This document shows positions 52,048 through 63,824 of a stretch of DNA of 64,000 nucleotides, in pieces. The position numbers and the translations under genes are program-made. The first letter of the stretch is position 1. The number at the start of each line of letters is the position of its first letter. Origin of the DNA: Ascarosepion bandense (lineage: Eukaryota; Mollusca; Cephalopoda; Sepiida; Sepiidae); NCBI GenBank assembly GCA_037127315.1, contig JBBBDQ010001122.1, positions 5,907,001 to 5,971,000 on the forward strand, in the 5' to 3' direction. The notes beneath the pieces are model-generated. The model was not told the DNA's origin and searched no databases. It saw only the letters and a list, made by a program, of their open reading frames with translations.

Positions 52048-53834
52048 TAAAAAAAACTCGAGTAGTTTAAGGAATAATAAGAATAAAAAACATAGCAAAT
52101 ACTTACACAACATCCACCCTCGTCACTTTTATAGATATAGATAACAATGTAGAATGTCTCTCATGGATTAGGGTGGGTGGGAGGGGGAGGGGCAACAAAT
52201 ATAAATATAGATAATATAAAGTGGGGTGATTGATTCTATATTATAGATATCAATACATAAATTGATCCCTGACTTTGTGGCCTGATAATATATATTTTTC
52301 TACCCCTAATTTTGGCATTCTGAAAAATTTCAAGGTGTCGTTAGCATTCTAAAATTTTTATCTATATCTGAGTGCAACTCCCATCAAGCTAGACTGCAAA
52401 ATGCAGACGCTAAGTCAAATCTTTCAAATAAACAAATACTTACACAACATCCATCCTCGTCACTTTTATACATATAGATTGTAGTTTTGTGTTCTGCCTG
52501 CCTTGCTATCAAATTTTAATGTGCAAATTAATATGGCTTTACTAAGAATTAATTTTTTTTATATAAGTCATAGCATCAACAGAATAATCTTAAAGATGTT
52601 GGCCGATTATCAGAAAGACAGACAATGAGTAGACAAGGCCAAGACAATCTTTAAGGGTTAAGGATCAGCCTTAGTAGAGGCTAATTTACTCACCAGGTTA
52701 TAAGATGAGAACACTTAGCTGTTAATGCTTGGCAGATGGGATCACACATCTCGTGACAATAGATTTTATAAGCATTGTCATTAAGTCATTGCTTTTCATT
52801 TTGGGAAGCTTGTACTAATTTCCCTAGTTATGTGCCCTTTAAAATAAGATAAGTGTAGTCATCGTTTATCCAGGTCAGAATTATGATTTGGTAGCATTGC
52901 TGGGTATACACATCTAAGGCCTTTCATGAAAAGCTTGAAATGCTCTATTAGTGACTACAGTTTAAGTAGACTGATTGTTCTATAAGTAGACAGGGTTACT
53001 ACAGATAATATTATTTTAATTAATAGAATTGTAATAAAAGCTATGATAAAAGTGAATTTATACTTTTTTTTTCTCTTTTTAGAATTTCGAATAAAACACC
53101 ACCATATTAAATTATGTACATGAATAATTTTATTTTTATGACGTTCTAAAACCTAATGCAATACAATATTCATCATTTACCAATTTATAAAAGAATTGTG
53201 AAATTTATCAGGTTTAAATCAATGTTTTGCTAACCATTCCAATAAATGATATTAGAAATAGTGTTTTTGTTGTCAGTTCTCAAGAATAAATAAATGTCTG
53301 GGTCCGGCCCACGATCATGATTACCAATGACTATTTTTAATATGAGAGAAAAGGCTTTCGAATTCAACAAAAGGGCTGCTGTTATATTCCTCTGATTCAT
53401 CCAACTGAATTTGTATACTATGACCGCAAAAATACGATCAAAACCCAGTCACCTCATTTCTGCATAAAAAATAAACATAAAAAGTAATTTTAAATACCGA
53501 AATAAAATTCAAATAAATATAATCAGTGCTCTTTGCATTTATTCAAAAAGAAAAAATTCAGGATTTTGTTTCATTTTAGTAATTTGTTTGAAAATTGAAA
53601 GAAAACCCAGAAAATATAAAATTATTGCAATTTTTGATTCTTGATTCCTGATTATAATTTCATCCATTTCACTTTGGTTGATTTTTTTCACTTTGAAATA
53701 TTTTGACGTTCCTTGAGGAAAAGTAATTTTTGTTAGGTGTTTTTTAATTTTAGATTTTCTTTTGTTTTTCTGATTTCTCTTTTCCAATCTTTGCACTCTT
53801 TTCTTTTTTTCTTTTTTTTCAATTGGAGTAGATA
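52048..53834. other. AT-rich spacer with a 45-bp direct repeat
   Basis: No gene. AAATACTTACACAACATCCA followed by CCTCGTCACTTTTATA occurs at about 52,095 and 52,432. AAATTGATCCCTGACTTT, shared with the 1.25-kb repeats, occurs at 52,260. Open frames such as 53,539-53,796 (minus) are Lys/Asn/Ile-rich noise. Confidence 0.4.
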
Positions 53835-54026
53835 GACTAAACTATCACCTGGTTCACACTCCACCCACATCTATTGAACAGGTGAAGAGGCTCATCCCTT
53901 GTTTCCTGTTTAGGATGAGGTTTCCGGCTTTCTCTTTTCCATTCTTTTTACCCTTACATAGCCCCTGTGCATCAGTGGCGTTATCGCCTTGCTTGGGGTG
54001 ATATGATTAAAAAAAAAAAAAAAAAT
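53835..54026 (+). repeat. SINE-like repeat, family 2 (sense copy)
   Basis: The clearest sense copy: TGGTTCACACTCCACCC (B-box-like), CTATTGAACAGGTGAAGAGG, a CTTTTCC tract, CAGTGGCGTTATCGCC, TTGGGGTGATATGATT and an A-tail at 54,009-54,026. A terminal poly(A) is consistent with mobilisation by a LINE. Confidence 0.68.
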
Positions 54027-55140
54027 TTCTCAATGTTCATCATGGTTCTAAATGTTTAGGTTGACAGGGGTGTGCATATGTAATTTTCCTTAATTTTTCA
54101 TTAATGGCCTTCATCTGGCCCACAACCCATCATTATAACATGATCCGGTCCGGAGTCAAATTAGTAACCAACCCCTGGTCTAAAGCATTGTTTCATCTCC
54201 ATAACTATGCATTAAATTTTAAGATGCCGCCCTCTTCATGGATAAAAACATGTTCATTGTGTCTGCATTTTGTCAAACTGACACAAAAGGTCCTTAATTG
54301 ACAAAAATCCCTTGCCCTCCTAAGTTTACATAAACACTGAAAAAAAAAAAAACCCATAAGGAATAACTGTAGTGCAGTTTTATGTAAGCCGCTGTATGTG
54401 GTTGTGTTGATGACGGTTTTGTTTCAAATTCCTGCTTGGTTTGTATGTGACTTAGGCTTTTGGAATGTAAATTATAAAACATACCAGTAGCCAACCATTA
54501 AACTATTACACACTTAGAATTACAAAATTTTTAGATTTAACATTGATTTTCTGTATTTCTAGTTACAGTGACTATTGTACAACAAAGGTTTTGAAGTCAA
54601 TGGTACATACAGTGGAACTCAACAACTGTGATATTGTGTTTATGAAATATATGTGGGTGAGCTCAGTAGTATCTACTGTTGATACAGTTATTTACCTAAA
54701 CATTTACACTAAGAAGAACCTAAAGTTTTTGTTTGCTAGAGAGAGAACATTCTAATAAGGTGTAGAAATATATTACATGCTTTTTCAGAAATCCAGAAAA
54801 TGAATGTTTGTGGATATTGCAAATGGTTTTGCCTGCATGTCAAAAACACATCTTCTCTTTATGATTTCTACCCCCCAAAAACTATCTTGTTTCCGAACAA
54901 GGTACTAGGTGGGGAAGAGGAAGTTTGCTCAATGAAAAACGACTGTGTGTGTAATTACCCTCATGTTATGCTCATGGAGAGAGAGACAATAGTGAAGCAG
55001 CATTGGCTCAATTCATTCTCTTTACTACCAATTATGAAAGTTCTTGCCCCATGTTTGCTCTTTAACAGTACCTTATTTTATTTTTTGCAATATTTATGTC
55101 CTCAAGTAGTGGAAAAAAAATTCACTCCTTATGTATATAT
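54027..55140. other. AT-rich spacer, no gene recognised
   Basis: Several frames of 60-120 codons exist (for example 54,800-55,156) but none shows a known domain or conserved motif. Confidence 0.4.
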
Positions 55141-56001
55141 AGCCTTTGAGATTTGAAAAAGAAATCACTCGACTGGCGGTCAAGAGCAAAGGAAAACTTA
55201 TTCGCCCCCAAATCATTTCACTCGACCGACTCCATTTTCTTAATAGTCACCTTACATAAACATAGTGTGATGAAATTTTGATTAAAATTTCGAAAAGTGT
55301 TAGAAAGGATTTTAAAAAATTAAAAAAATAATAACAAAATTTGATCTTTCCTCTTAATAATAGCATAAGCATTTTGATGATAGAACTTTGTTTTTATTGT
55401 TTTAACATGTTTTTTTTTTTTGGCAATTGAGTGGAGGTACCTAAATTTGTAGTTTTTTTTCTGTTTGACAACAACCTCCATCTTTATAGATGATAAAAAA
55501 TAACAAGTCTGATTTTCTTAATTATTTTTTATAAAATAATTATTTGTATAATTTGTTTTTTGGTGCGTGGTTGAAAGAAGTATGTGTATTTTTTTTTCTT
55601 CTTTCAAATGTTCATTTTTACTTTTCGTAAGCAGGTAGGAAATATAGGATAATATTTTTCCAAATGACTTTCTAAAAATCTGTGAGCTGCCTTAATCTGG
55701 GTGACAAAGACATTTTGGCTCCACTCTGGAAGCATTAATTAAACAAATGTTTACACTGACCAGAACAATAAAAGCCAAGAGTTCAATAATATCATTGTAT
55801 GTCATTCTAAGTAACTTGTGAATCTTCAATGGCATACTTTTGGGTTGTAAAAGAAATCAGATTTCCATTTTCTATATTTGAATGAACATATTTCATTGCG
55901 AAGTTTTTAATCAATTGCAGGCGAGTAAAGCAATAAACTTTAATCACCCAATTAAGTTTTTAATCGACTGAGTCGATCAGGCTAGTGAAATCTCAAAGGC
56001 T
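55141..56001. mobile_element. MITE-like element with 14-bp terminal inverted repeats
   Basis: AGCCTTTGAGATTT (55141-55154) and AAATCTCAAAGGCT (55988-56001) are exact reverse complements bounding 861 bp of AT-rich, non-coding DNA. Inside both ends similar motifs (CACTCGACTGG; reverse of TCGACTGAGTCGATCAGGCTAG) extend the symmetry. Both flanks are TATA-rich, so a target duplication cannot be read. Confidence 0.5.
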
Positions 56002-57548
56002 GTGTATGTATATATGTATATATAAAGACGTGTATTTTTGTGTGTGTATTATATATATATATCTGTATATGTTCTCCCTCTTGTAATGCTCAGGGGTAAT
56101 AACCAGTGAGGAAACAGTTAATAGAACTCACAAATATTTTGACAGCAGAGGTACACTCATAATATTTTATGTAATGAGCAGGATGTCAAGTCAGTGCTTC
56201 TGCAGCTGGAACACCAGTTAATTGCTTTTCTCTGTAAGTTGATTGCAGGTATCTTCCTATTTGAAAATTAATAAAGTAGCTCCCTTTAAAAAAAGTGAGT
56301 TTAAATGATGGAAAAATGTTCCAATCTTTAAAACTTTTATCATCAAAATCTTTATTGTCAAGAGGAAAAATCAGAAGATTTTTTGAAAAATTAAATTATA
56401 TTTTTGATCCTTTTTAGAATGTTATTCTTTTTGTGATGAAAGCCATTGATTTGAAAATTCTTGCAAAAATCAAATTTTTTATGAGTCTTTCAGGACTTAT
56501 TTATAAATGAATTAAATTATTCTAGAAACTTTTTTTCACACCTGTAAAATGCTCACTTATTTAATTTTATATATATATTTTTTTTTATTTGTAAAGCATC
56601 CCCAGATAGCAAATATTTGAATCTGTTGTAGATTCTGGTTGAGAAACTACCCAAAATAATAAATAACAAAAGCAGAGATGGAGATAAAAAAATGTAAGTT
56701 ATATTGAACAAAAATATACAAACTGGAACACTGGTTAGTCAATTCAGGAATACTGTTAGTAGGAATCAATATATACAGTTTTGTAGTGAAGAAGTATGTC
56801 TGGGTAATGAGTCTATATCCAAAACAACACCAACTTAATATGCACCAACTTACTGACCAACTAAGCAGCTGCACAACTACTACTTGCCATTCTCTGTACA
56901 GGCAGGATTATATGTACATATCAGGCAAGTCCATTCTTATGTGCAAAAAGGGGTGATCCCCAACAGAATCGTAAAATAAAAAAAGTGCAATAAAACTAAG
57001 ACATTTAATTAGAAAAACTTTTAATTGCTTTTATGTTGTGGGCACTATTGTCTTTAGTACAAAAAAAGCTTAGATTTTTTTACAAGAATTGTTTTCATTA
57101 TTTTTATGTTAATTGGAATAACTTATAGTTTTAAATCATTTCAAATTCTATATTTGTACTAGTTAGGTGAGATTGTTATTAAGCAAAACTATATTTACTG
57201 ATTAAAAATCAAAGCTTACTAGAAGTCCCTATTTAAAAAACTTTGAATTTTATTTTGTTTATAAAAGTGCTTATCTTTGTAAATACAGGCATCCATGTTA
57301 ATTTTGCTTGTGATGTAAAATGAGATTTCTTGTTCAATATATTTTTCATTAGATGTATCGACAAAAAAAAATAATCAACTTTTATTATTTATTCTTGAAA
57401 TTTTGATGTCAGTTTGTTAGTAAAAACCTGTGGAAATTAGTTATTTTTATACATTTTTTTTTTTCACTGATTAAAACTACTCAATAATTGGCAATAGCTA
57501 TGGTGTCTACTTATCACATCAAACTGTATATTTTACACAAAGTAGTGC

Positions 57549-57552
<4 letters not shown>
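56002..57552. repeat. AT-rich region including old repeat related to 45.4-46.0 kb
   Basis: About 56,440-57,295 shares ordered blocks with 45,440-46,035 (see there). No gene. Confidence 0.45.

Positions 57553-57588
<36 letters not shown>
57553..57588. repeat. (TA)n microsatellite
   Basis: Uninterrupted TA dinucleotide run of about 36 bp. Confidence 0.9.
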
Positions 57589-57593
<5 letters not shown>

Positions 57594-58422
57594 ACAACCT
57601 GTCCTATTCTACATCCATATAATAATGCATTGCTAATTATTGTGCTATAGAAAGAAATCTATTGGAAACGATTTTACTTTGGAAGTGAGAAAAGAAACAA
57701 TTGATTATGGGTGGTCATTTCAGTTCCACATTTGGTTGGTGTATAAATGAGGGGAGATATCTTTTTATCATGTCTGCAATAGAAGTAGTGTTTATAGTGG
57801 TTTTATCTATGCTATAAATATGTTCATTTTTTTTTTTTTAATTTTTATCTGGTATTGGTACATTGAGTCTTAACTCTGATGAAAGTTAAACCAAACCACC
57901 ATCTCTAAAAATGAAAAAGATGGATAATAGAAATTGCTAGGCAAATGAAGCCATAATTTGACCAACCATGTGAGCTTTCATAACCATAAAATAATTACAA
58001 GGTGACCAAAACTTAGCCATTTCTAAAAGTATTTTGTCCAACCAACCAACCAACCAGGATATAAAGCTGTAAGCCAATTACAAGCTAGCAGCCTTTTTAA
58101 AGTGGATATAGAGATGTATATATTCAGAGACAAAATACATTTGCATGACTAGCTGTTGACCTTACATGACTAATCTTTCTTCAACACATATTCAAGTAAC
58201 AGCTACTACATTTCTATACAAAACATCCGTGACTCCTATTAATATGTAATAATAAGCAAGTAGTAATAATATTAGTGGGGATCTATTAATAATATAAATA
58301 TTCTGGAAAAATAAAAATCAAGTCATTTTATTTGATTTTACGTGTGTCTCCACAAATATTGAAGTTATAATATCACTAGAAAAGCATTTTACAAGCATAT
58401 ACAATCATGTCCTAAATCCTAG
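57589..58422. other. AT-rich spacer, no gene
   Basis: Contains a short CCAA tetranucleotide run at about 58,038. Nothing else recognised. Confidence 0.4.
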
Positions 58423-58550
58423 AGAATGAAAAACGAATACATCTGAAGAAGAACACAATTCAAGAAACTCTCAACCAGTTTCTTATTCAAAAGCGTATCG
58501 AACAGCCAAAATGGGCTGTTGATGTTGATCCACAGCCATCTACGTCCGAT
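58423..58550 (+). other. Possible isolated exon or coding relic
   Basis: This 128-bp block has clear codon-like structure in one frame (ENEKRIHLKKNTIQETLNQF, then LIQKRIEQPKWAVDVD and PQPSTSD). It is bordered by AATCCTAG on the left and GAT|GTAAAT on the right, which fit splice acceptor and donor sites. The frame is open only here. It could be a host exon or a piece of a transposase; I recognise no family. Confidence 0.25.
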
Positions 58551-60784
58551 GTAAATATTGGCAAATTTAGCATAAATTAATTTATTTTCTACGAATGCAA
58601 AATAATTTTAATTACTGTATTTTCTATTTAACCTTACAAAATCCTTTCATTTTATAACTAGCAGTATAGTTCGGCGTTGCTCGGGTGTAATGAAAGCTTT
58701 AAAACTAATCCATGGTCCTGGAGCTCAGACTCTTTGGACGTTGGCACGAAACACTAAAAAGCAATAGTTGTTTCCAGTTAAAGTGAAACTGTAGACTAAA
58801 AGAAAAATGAATGGATGTAAGTAAAATTTTGATTTCCTGGTATAAGGTAAGGTAAACCTGTAGTTCAAATATACATTGGTATGTAGATACATTTTTGTAT
58901 TCCTTTTTAAAATCAGTTCACACCAAGGAAGGTAATAATGCCACTAAGAGACAAGGGTCTGCTGGGAGTAAAAGAATGAAAAATTGTAAGCAGGCAGCAA
59001 AGAATAAACCTGTACTTCTGCTCAAAAAACCCAGGATGGATTTGAACTTGGCTATGACAAACCTATCTATTATTGAGGAGAGAAAAATAATTAGTAAATT
59101 AAGTTTTAGAGTTCATACAAGAGAAAGAAGTGTAGAGTTGAAGTAGACTTTAGAAGGAGCCAGCAAATTGAACTTGCATGTGATTAGAGAGAAAACCCAA
59201 GTTTTGTGGTGATAATGAAACAAAAGTGGAAAACTTTTTCAGTTACATATTTTGCCTTTTCATAATTTAATTTCCCACTTTTTGGTTCACATATTCAATA
59301 TCCTACTATGTCCTTGTCTGAGTTTTTGTTTGTTTCTTTATTTCAGTTGCTAGAACTTCACAGCCAGTTTTGTACAAACCCATTCTATGAGATAGTAGTG
59401 AAATGTTCCTGGCACAATTAAGACACCTTCCTATCAAAATCTGTTGCTTAGTCATATTTTTGGAAGTTCTGTAGTATAAAAAAAAAGGATGAATGATGAT
59501 GGGATGGGACAAAAGGTGCAGGCCAGTTGTTTTTCTTTGTTTGGTTGCCTGAAGGAAATAGATTTCAGGTTTCCTTTTTTGGGCCCCTACACAGGGCATT
59601 TGTGAAACAGACTCCAACTAAAGCTCTTCTTCTTTGTCAGTCTGATTGTCAATCTGCAAAATGTAGATGTTTTTCAGTTTCATGTATGAGCATGTCTGTT
59701 TAGTGGCATATCAACTCCTTATGGATCATTTAATTATCAGTTGCTTACTCCAGATTTTGTGGTGATGAAGGTTAAACATTGTTAAATTATTTTATCAACA
59801 GAAATTGTTGCTTAATTTTTTTAAAAGTTCCTTGCCAAGATCAGCAACAGAGATTAATGAGAAAATATACAAATCTATTTTATTAAAATAGAACAGCATT
59901 TGATATTTCATACAAATGCTACACATGTACATTTCTGAAAAAAATGTGAACAGTCATTTTCTGGTATCATTCAATATTTTTTCTTGCTGCACAAATTTTT
60001 CCTTTCCTTTTTATCTGCCTATCAACACAACAAATAAACTGGTCCACTCATAAAAAATATTGAAATATTTTCTGTGGGAATAATTTTTGTAGATTATTCT
60101 TTATACCTTCCTCAAGCCATGATATGGATTTGTTTTAACTAACCTAGGAGACCCTGTTTATAATTTTGAAGCTGTTAATTGGATCCCTGACTTTGACATC
60201 AGTGCACTTATTTAGAAATGTTACCCCTTGATAATATGTAGATATCTATGACATAAGCACATTTTTTTTTATGCTCTTGTTAATTTATGTAAATTGTTCT
60301 TTAATTAAAAATAATGACAAAAAATCTTTCTGTAAAAAAAAATTAAAAAAGCCATTTCACAAAAGAATTGCTTGTTTAAAATATTTTCATTAAAAACAAA
60401 AAACAAAAACATACAAAAATATTTGTTCTTTATTTAAAAGAAATCTTGTTCAGTAATCCAGGATTTTTTTATTAAAATCTGAAAGACTGAATTTCAAACA
60501 ATAATAAAATAAAAATAAAGAAAACATGATTATGCTTGAGAAATAAATCATTTGTATTTACAAACCTATGTATATGAATTCAAAAAAAGTCAAAAAGAAG
60601 TAAAAAGAGTTGATGGTTGAGTTAGCCTTTGAGTCGTTCGTTCTTAGAAAAAGCTTTAGCTTAGAAAAGATTTTTAAATAGCTGCTTCACAGAATAAGGC
60701 TGTGGTTGAAAAAAAAAAAATGACTTATTAACAAAAATTCACTGACCATCTTTTCTGTTATTGGAGATGTTTTATTTGAATTCA
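58551..60784. other. AT-rich spacer with a possible degenerate family 2 SINE
   Basis: About 58,915-58,970 (TTCACACCAAGGAAGGTAAT...GCCACTAAGAG) resembles the family 2 SINE core in antisense but is badly decayed. GGATCCCTGACTTTGACATC at about 60,181 is another copy of the dispersed ATCCCTGACTTT motif. No gene recognised. Confidence 0.35.
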
Positions 60785-61150
60785 CCAAGATATATTTTGG
60801 CAAACCTGAAGCAGACTACCACCATGTTTAATTTCATTGATTTTCATTTTTTTTTTTTACTTTTTTCAGTGCAGTCCTATCGATTATCCCTTTAGCTTTA
60901 TGATTGACAAAAAAAAAAATTTTGAAAAATTTTAATATTCAAAAAAAAATTTTGGTGTGGGTGGAGTGTGGGGCATTTTCTGGTACAATGTCATAGTAAA
61001 TCGAGCCTCCATTTTAAAACCAGTCGCCGGTACATTAGCGCCACCTGTAAATTTGTTTATCAAACTTTTTTGACTTTTTCAGTGCAATATTATCTTTCAC
61101 AGCTTAAACTTTACAAATAACAAAAAAAAAAAATGCCAAAATTCAATACT
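60785..61150. repeat. Dispersed repeat arm, inverted relative to 51.2 kb
   Basis: ACTTTTTTCAGTGCAGTCCT and TTAGCTTTATGATTGAC are the reverse complement of the 51.2-kb arm. A related half-copy follows at about 61,065-61,140 (GACTTTTTCAGTGCAATATT). Confidence 0.55.
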
Positions 61151-61331
61151 TAAAGAATTTGGGTGGGGGCAGTTTCTCATGCAACCTGTCTGTGGGTCGC
61201 GTATAATGATAATATACATGCTAAAAAGTCTGCCTCCTTCTACCAAGCGCCCACAGCCCAGAGGTAGAATCGCCGACTGAAGCCAATTTGGTTGGGTTTT
61301 AATCCTGGGTAAAAAGCAATCGGCTGTCTAA

Positions 61332-61332
<1 letters not shown>

Positions 61333-61370
<38 letters not shown>
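61333..61370. repeat. (TA)n microsatellite
   Basis: TA dinucleotide run of about 37 bp followed by a (CA)n stub and a short family 2 SINE stub at 61,390-61,420. Confidence 0.85.
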
Positions 61371-61373
<3 letters not shown>

Positions 61374-61516
61374 TACACACACACACCTTTTATAATCATT
61401 TCACCCCAAGCAAGGCAGTACTGTATACAGTATTATAAATAATAATTTAACAAATGCACTGTTCATACACAAAAATAAATTCAACCACAATTTGACAACG
61501 CTTACTAGAAAAACCC

Positions 61517-61772
61517 TTCCTCAAACTCCAAGAAACTTATGCAATGGCCAGACCACTGGAACAAGTGGGAAAACACTCGGAATGCTATGAACAAGGTAAT
61601 AATACAATGGCCGCTACCATAATCACTTTGGAAAATGATAGTTTAGCTTCTGTACAGAAAAATGTCCAATCTAAAAGAGCCTGCTTCTTCTGTGAAAACT
61701 CACGTCAACCCAGGTAGTTGTGTCCAGTGCATAATGCCGAGTGCAGAAAATGTCAAAAAAAGGACATTGGGC
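61517..61772 (+). pseudogene. Gypsy gag fragment with zinc knuckles
   Basis: In one frame: FLKLQETYAMARPLEQVGKH, then KRACFFCENSRQPR, a stop, and LCPVHNAECRKCQKK. One base missing in the A-run at about 61,757 hides the final G-H-W-A-K-V-C. The C-x2-C ... C-x3-H and C-x2-C-x4-H-x4-C arrangement is the double knuckle at the end of a Gypsy Gag. The fragment is cut on its right by a family 1 SINE. It may be from the same element family as the antisense gag at 37.6-37.9 kb, which covers the other end of Gag. Confidence 0.6.
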
Positions 61773-61774
61773 TA

Positions 61775-62052
61775 AAGTATGTAGAGGTGGTGCCGAGTTC
61801 GAATTCCAGCAGAATTCATTGCATTCACTTACACGCAAATACCCTTGGGAAAAGTATTAATCCGTCTATTCCTTCCAGTTATGGTTTAAATAACAGGTCA
61901 GATTGGGATCTATAGCCTTGGTCAGCAACCAGTCTATCGCAGAAAGCAATGGCAACCTACTGCGGGATAATCTTCTGCCCAGTCAGTCATGTCTCTTTCG
62001 AGACATGATCGCCCAAGCGTGTATCACGTATGGCACTTAACTGACTGAGAAG
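61775..62052 (+). repeat. SINE-like repeat, family 1 (best copy)
   Basis: It starts at GTGGTGCCGAGTTCGAATTCC (tRNA B-box-like GAGTTCGAATTCC) and ends at GCACTTAACTGACTGAG. The perfect 9-bp stem TCATGTCTC/GAGACATGA is at 61987-62008. It is inserted between the gag relic and the 1.25-kb repeat. Confidence 0.68.
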
Positions 62053-63268
62053 AGAAATTATGTGGGAGATGTAGTAGTAACCTTTTTTTTTTATACTAGA
62101 TCATTGTTGTGAAAATGATTTTCATTCAGATATGAGAAACAATACATTTGTTATTTATAGATATGGGAAGACAAAATTTTTTTATGTATGTATTCAAACT
62201 AATTTCCGTGTCGCAACAATTAAAATAAATTTAATTAAATGATTATAACTGTTTAATTTTTAAAAAATTGAATATCGACTCAAATATGAGTACTGATTAA
62301 AAATAATGTTCAAACAAATAAAAAATACATATTGAAACTGTTAAAAATTGATCCCTGACTTTTTACAGAGTTATCTGCACATTCCCCGGGAATCATTACT
62401 TTTATTTAAAAATCTTGAATTTTGATACTTGTATTTTTTATACTCAATTTTTAACTAAGTTTATGTTCCTTAAAAAGATGTGGCACTAAAAATGTATACG
62501 TATTTTCTATAAATAATTGCTTTTTCAAAAAGGACACTGACAGTGAAAGAGTTTTGAAATTTAGATTTCACAGCACTATGCTTAGTTCTGTGTGGAGAAT
62601 TTTAACGTTTTTTTTTTGGGGGGTTTTTTAAATTGAGTTTTGTTTAATTGTAGCATAGGAAGACAGTTTGAGTTAAAGCTAATTTAATACCAAAAAAAAA
62701 AAAAATAAGACATGGAAATTTTGAAGAAAGTTTCACAATTAAAAAAAAGTTTCACTTATTTATTTAAACATGTCAAAGTAGGAATGATTTTAAAAATTCA
62801 TAGATTACTTATTGTTACGGAACTTTCCTGAACAGAGAGAAAAAACTTAGTAAACTTTTAAAGTGAACGTAAAGACTAAAAAGCGGTGAAGTTTTTAAAA
62901 TAATTTTTCATTTTATAATGAGTCCTATCAGCTTCGAAAGCAAAAGAAAAAAGATGCTCGAAACCACTATTTAAGAACTTAAAACTTAAAAAAAAACATT
63001 GAAATTCATTATCTGGAGATTGTTAAATGGATAGCAAGACAAACAAAAACCTTGTGCTTACTACACGTGTGCAGGAGGCATCAATACAGTGAATTTACAG
63101 AACTATTTTTAAACTTTTATAATCTTTCTTTTCATATTCGCAATAACATTTTAACAAAAAATATTTCTAGCCACAAACAAAAATACTTTCTTTGATCCCA
63201 GCCTGTGCAGTAGAAAAGAAATCTATTTTTTCGAAAAGAAAAAACGAAAAGGTCCGTTTTCGTATAAA
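62047..63268. repeat. 1.25-kb dispersed repeat, right copy
   Basis: Direct copy of 41723-42999 with several small deletions. It starts exactly where the SINE ends, so the left part of a larger repeat may have been displaced. Confidence 0.75.
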
Positions 63269-63682
63269 GATAATGAAAACTGAACGTGTCTATTACATAA
63301 CGTGATATCTATTCTCCTAATTCCATTACGTGCAAAGGTATGTAACTCTGGTTTCTTTCACTTGCATTTTTATCATGCAAAGAAAATCCTAGACTTATTT
63401 AAATTGTGTCGCAACCCAAGGACTAAATTTTATTACGTATCCTGATCAGATATCGGATACAGTAAACCTTCCAGGACACTTTCTTATTTGTGAAGCTTTA
63501 TTCATTCAAGACTCTCTCATTCATTACGTTTGATCACATAAACACCTTCTTGTAACATTGATTGAATCACTACTATTGAACATTTTGTAATCTTTTACTG
63601 ATATATTTGTCACATGTTTTATTCAACCAGTCTTGAATTTAATTTATTTGTGTCGATGCCTTTGTTTGTCTGAGAAATTCAT

Positions 63683-63745
<63 letters not shown>

Positions 63746-63824
63746 ATTATTTGTGGATTTTATTTGGGAAGAACACGCACACTATTCCAATACTAATTAA
63801 TACACCCAAATCCGCAACAGTACG
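63269..63824. other. Sequence present only in the right copy, with (TA)n
   Basis: About 0.55 kb with no match in the left copy. It contains an uninterrupted (TA)n run of about 56 bp at 63,687-63,742. Together with the inverted flank it indicates a rearrangement in one of the two copies. Confidence 0.5.

Noticed and set aside
53539..53796. 85-codon minus-strand frame rich in Lys and Asn
   Set aside because: Homopolymer-driven reading of AT-rich DNA.
54104..55156. Frames of 65-118 codons between 54.1 and 55.2 kb
   Set aside because: No conserved motifs, no splice context, and amino-acid composition as expected by chance.
58895..59146. 83-codon frame with Lys/Arg-rich translation
   Set aside because: Its first part coincides with a degenerate family 2 SINE core, and nothing recognisable follows.
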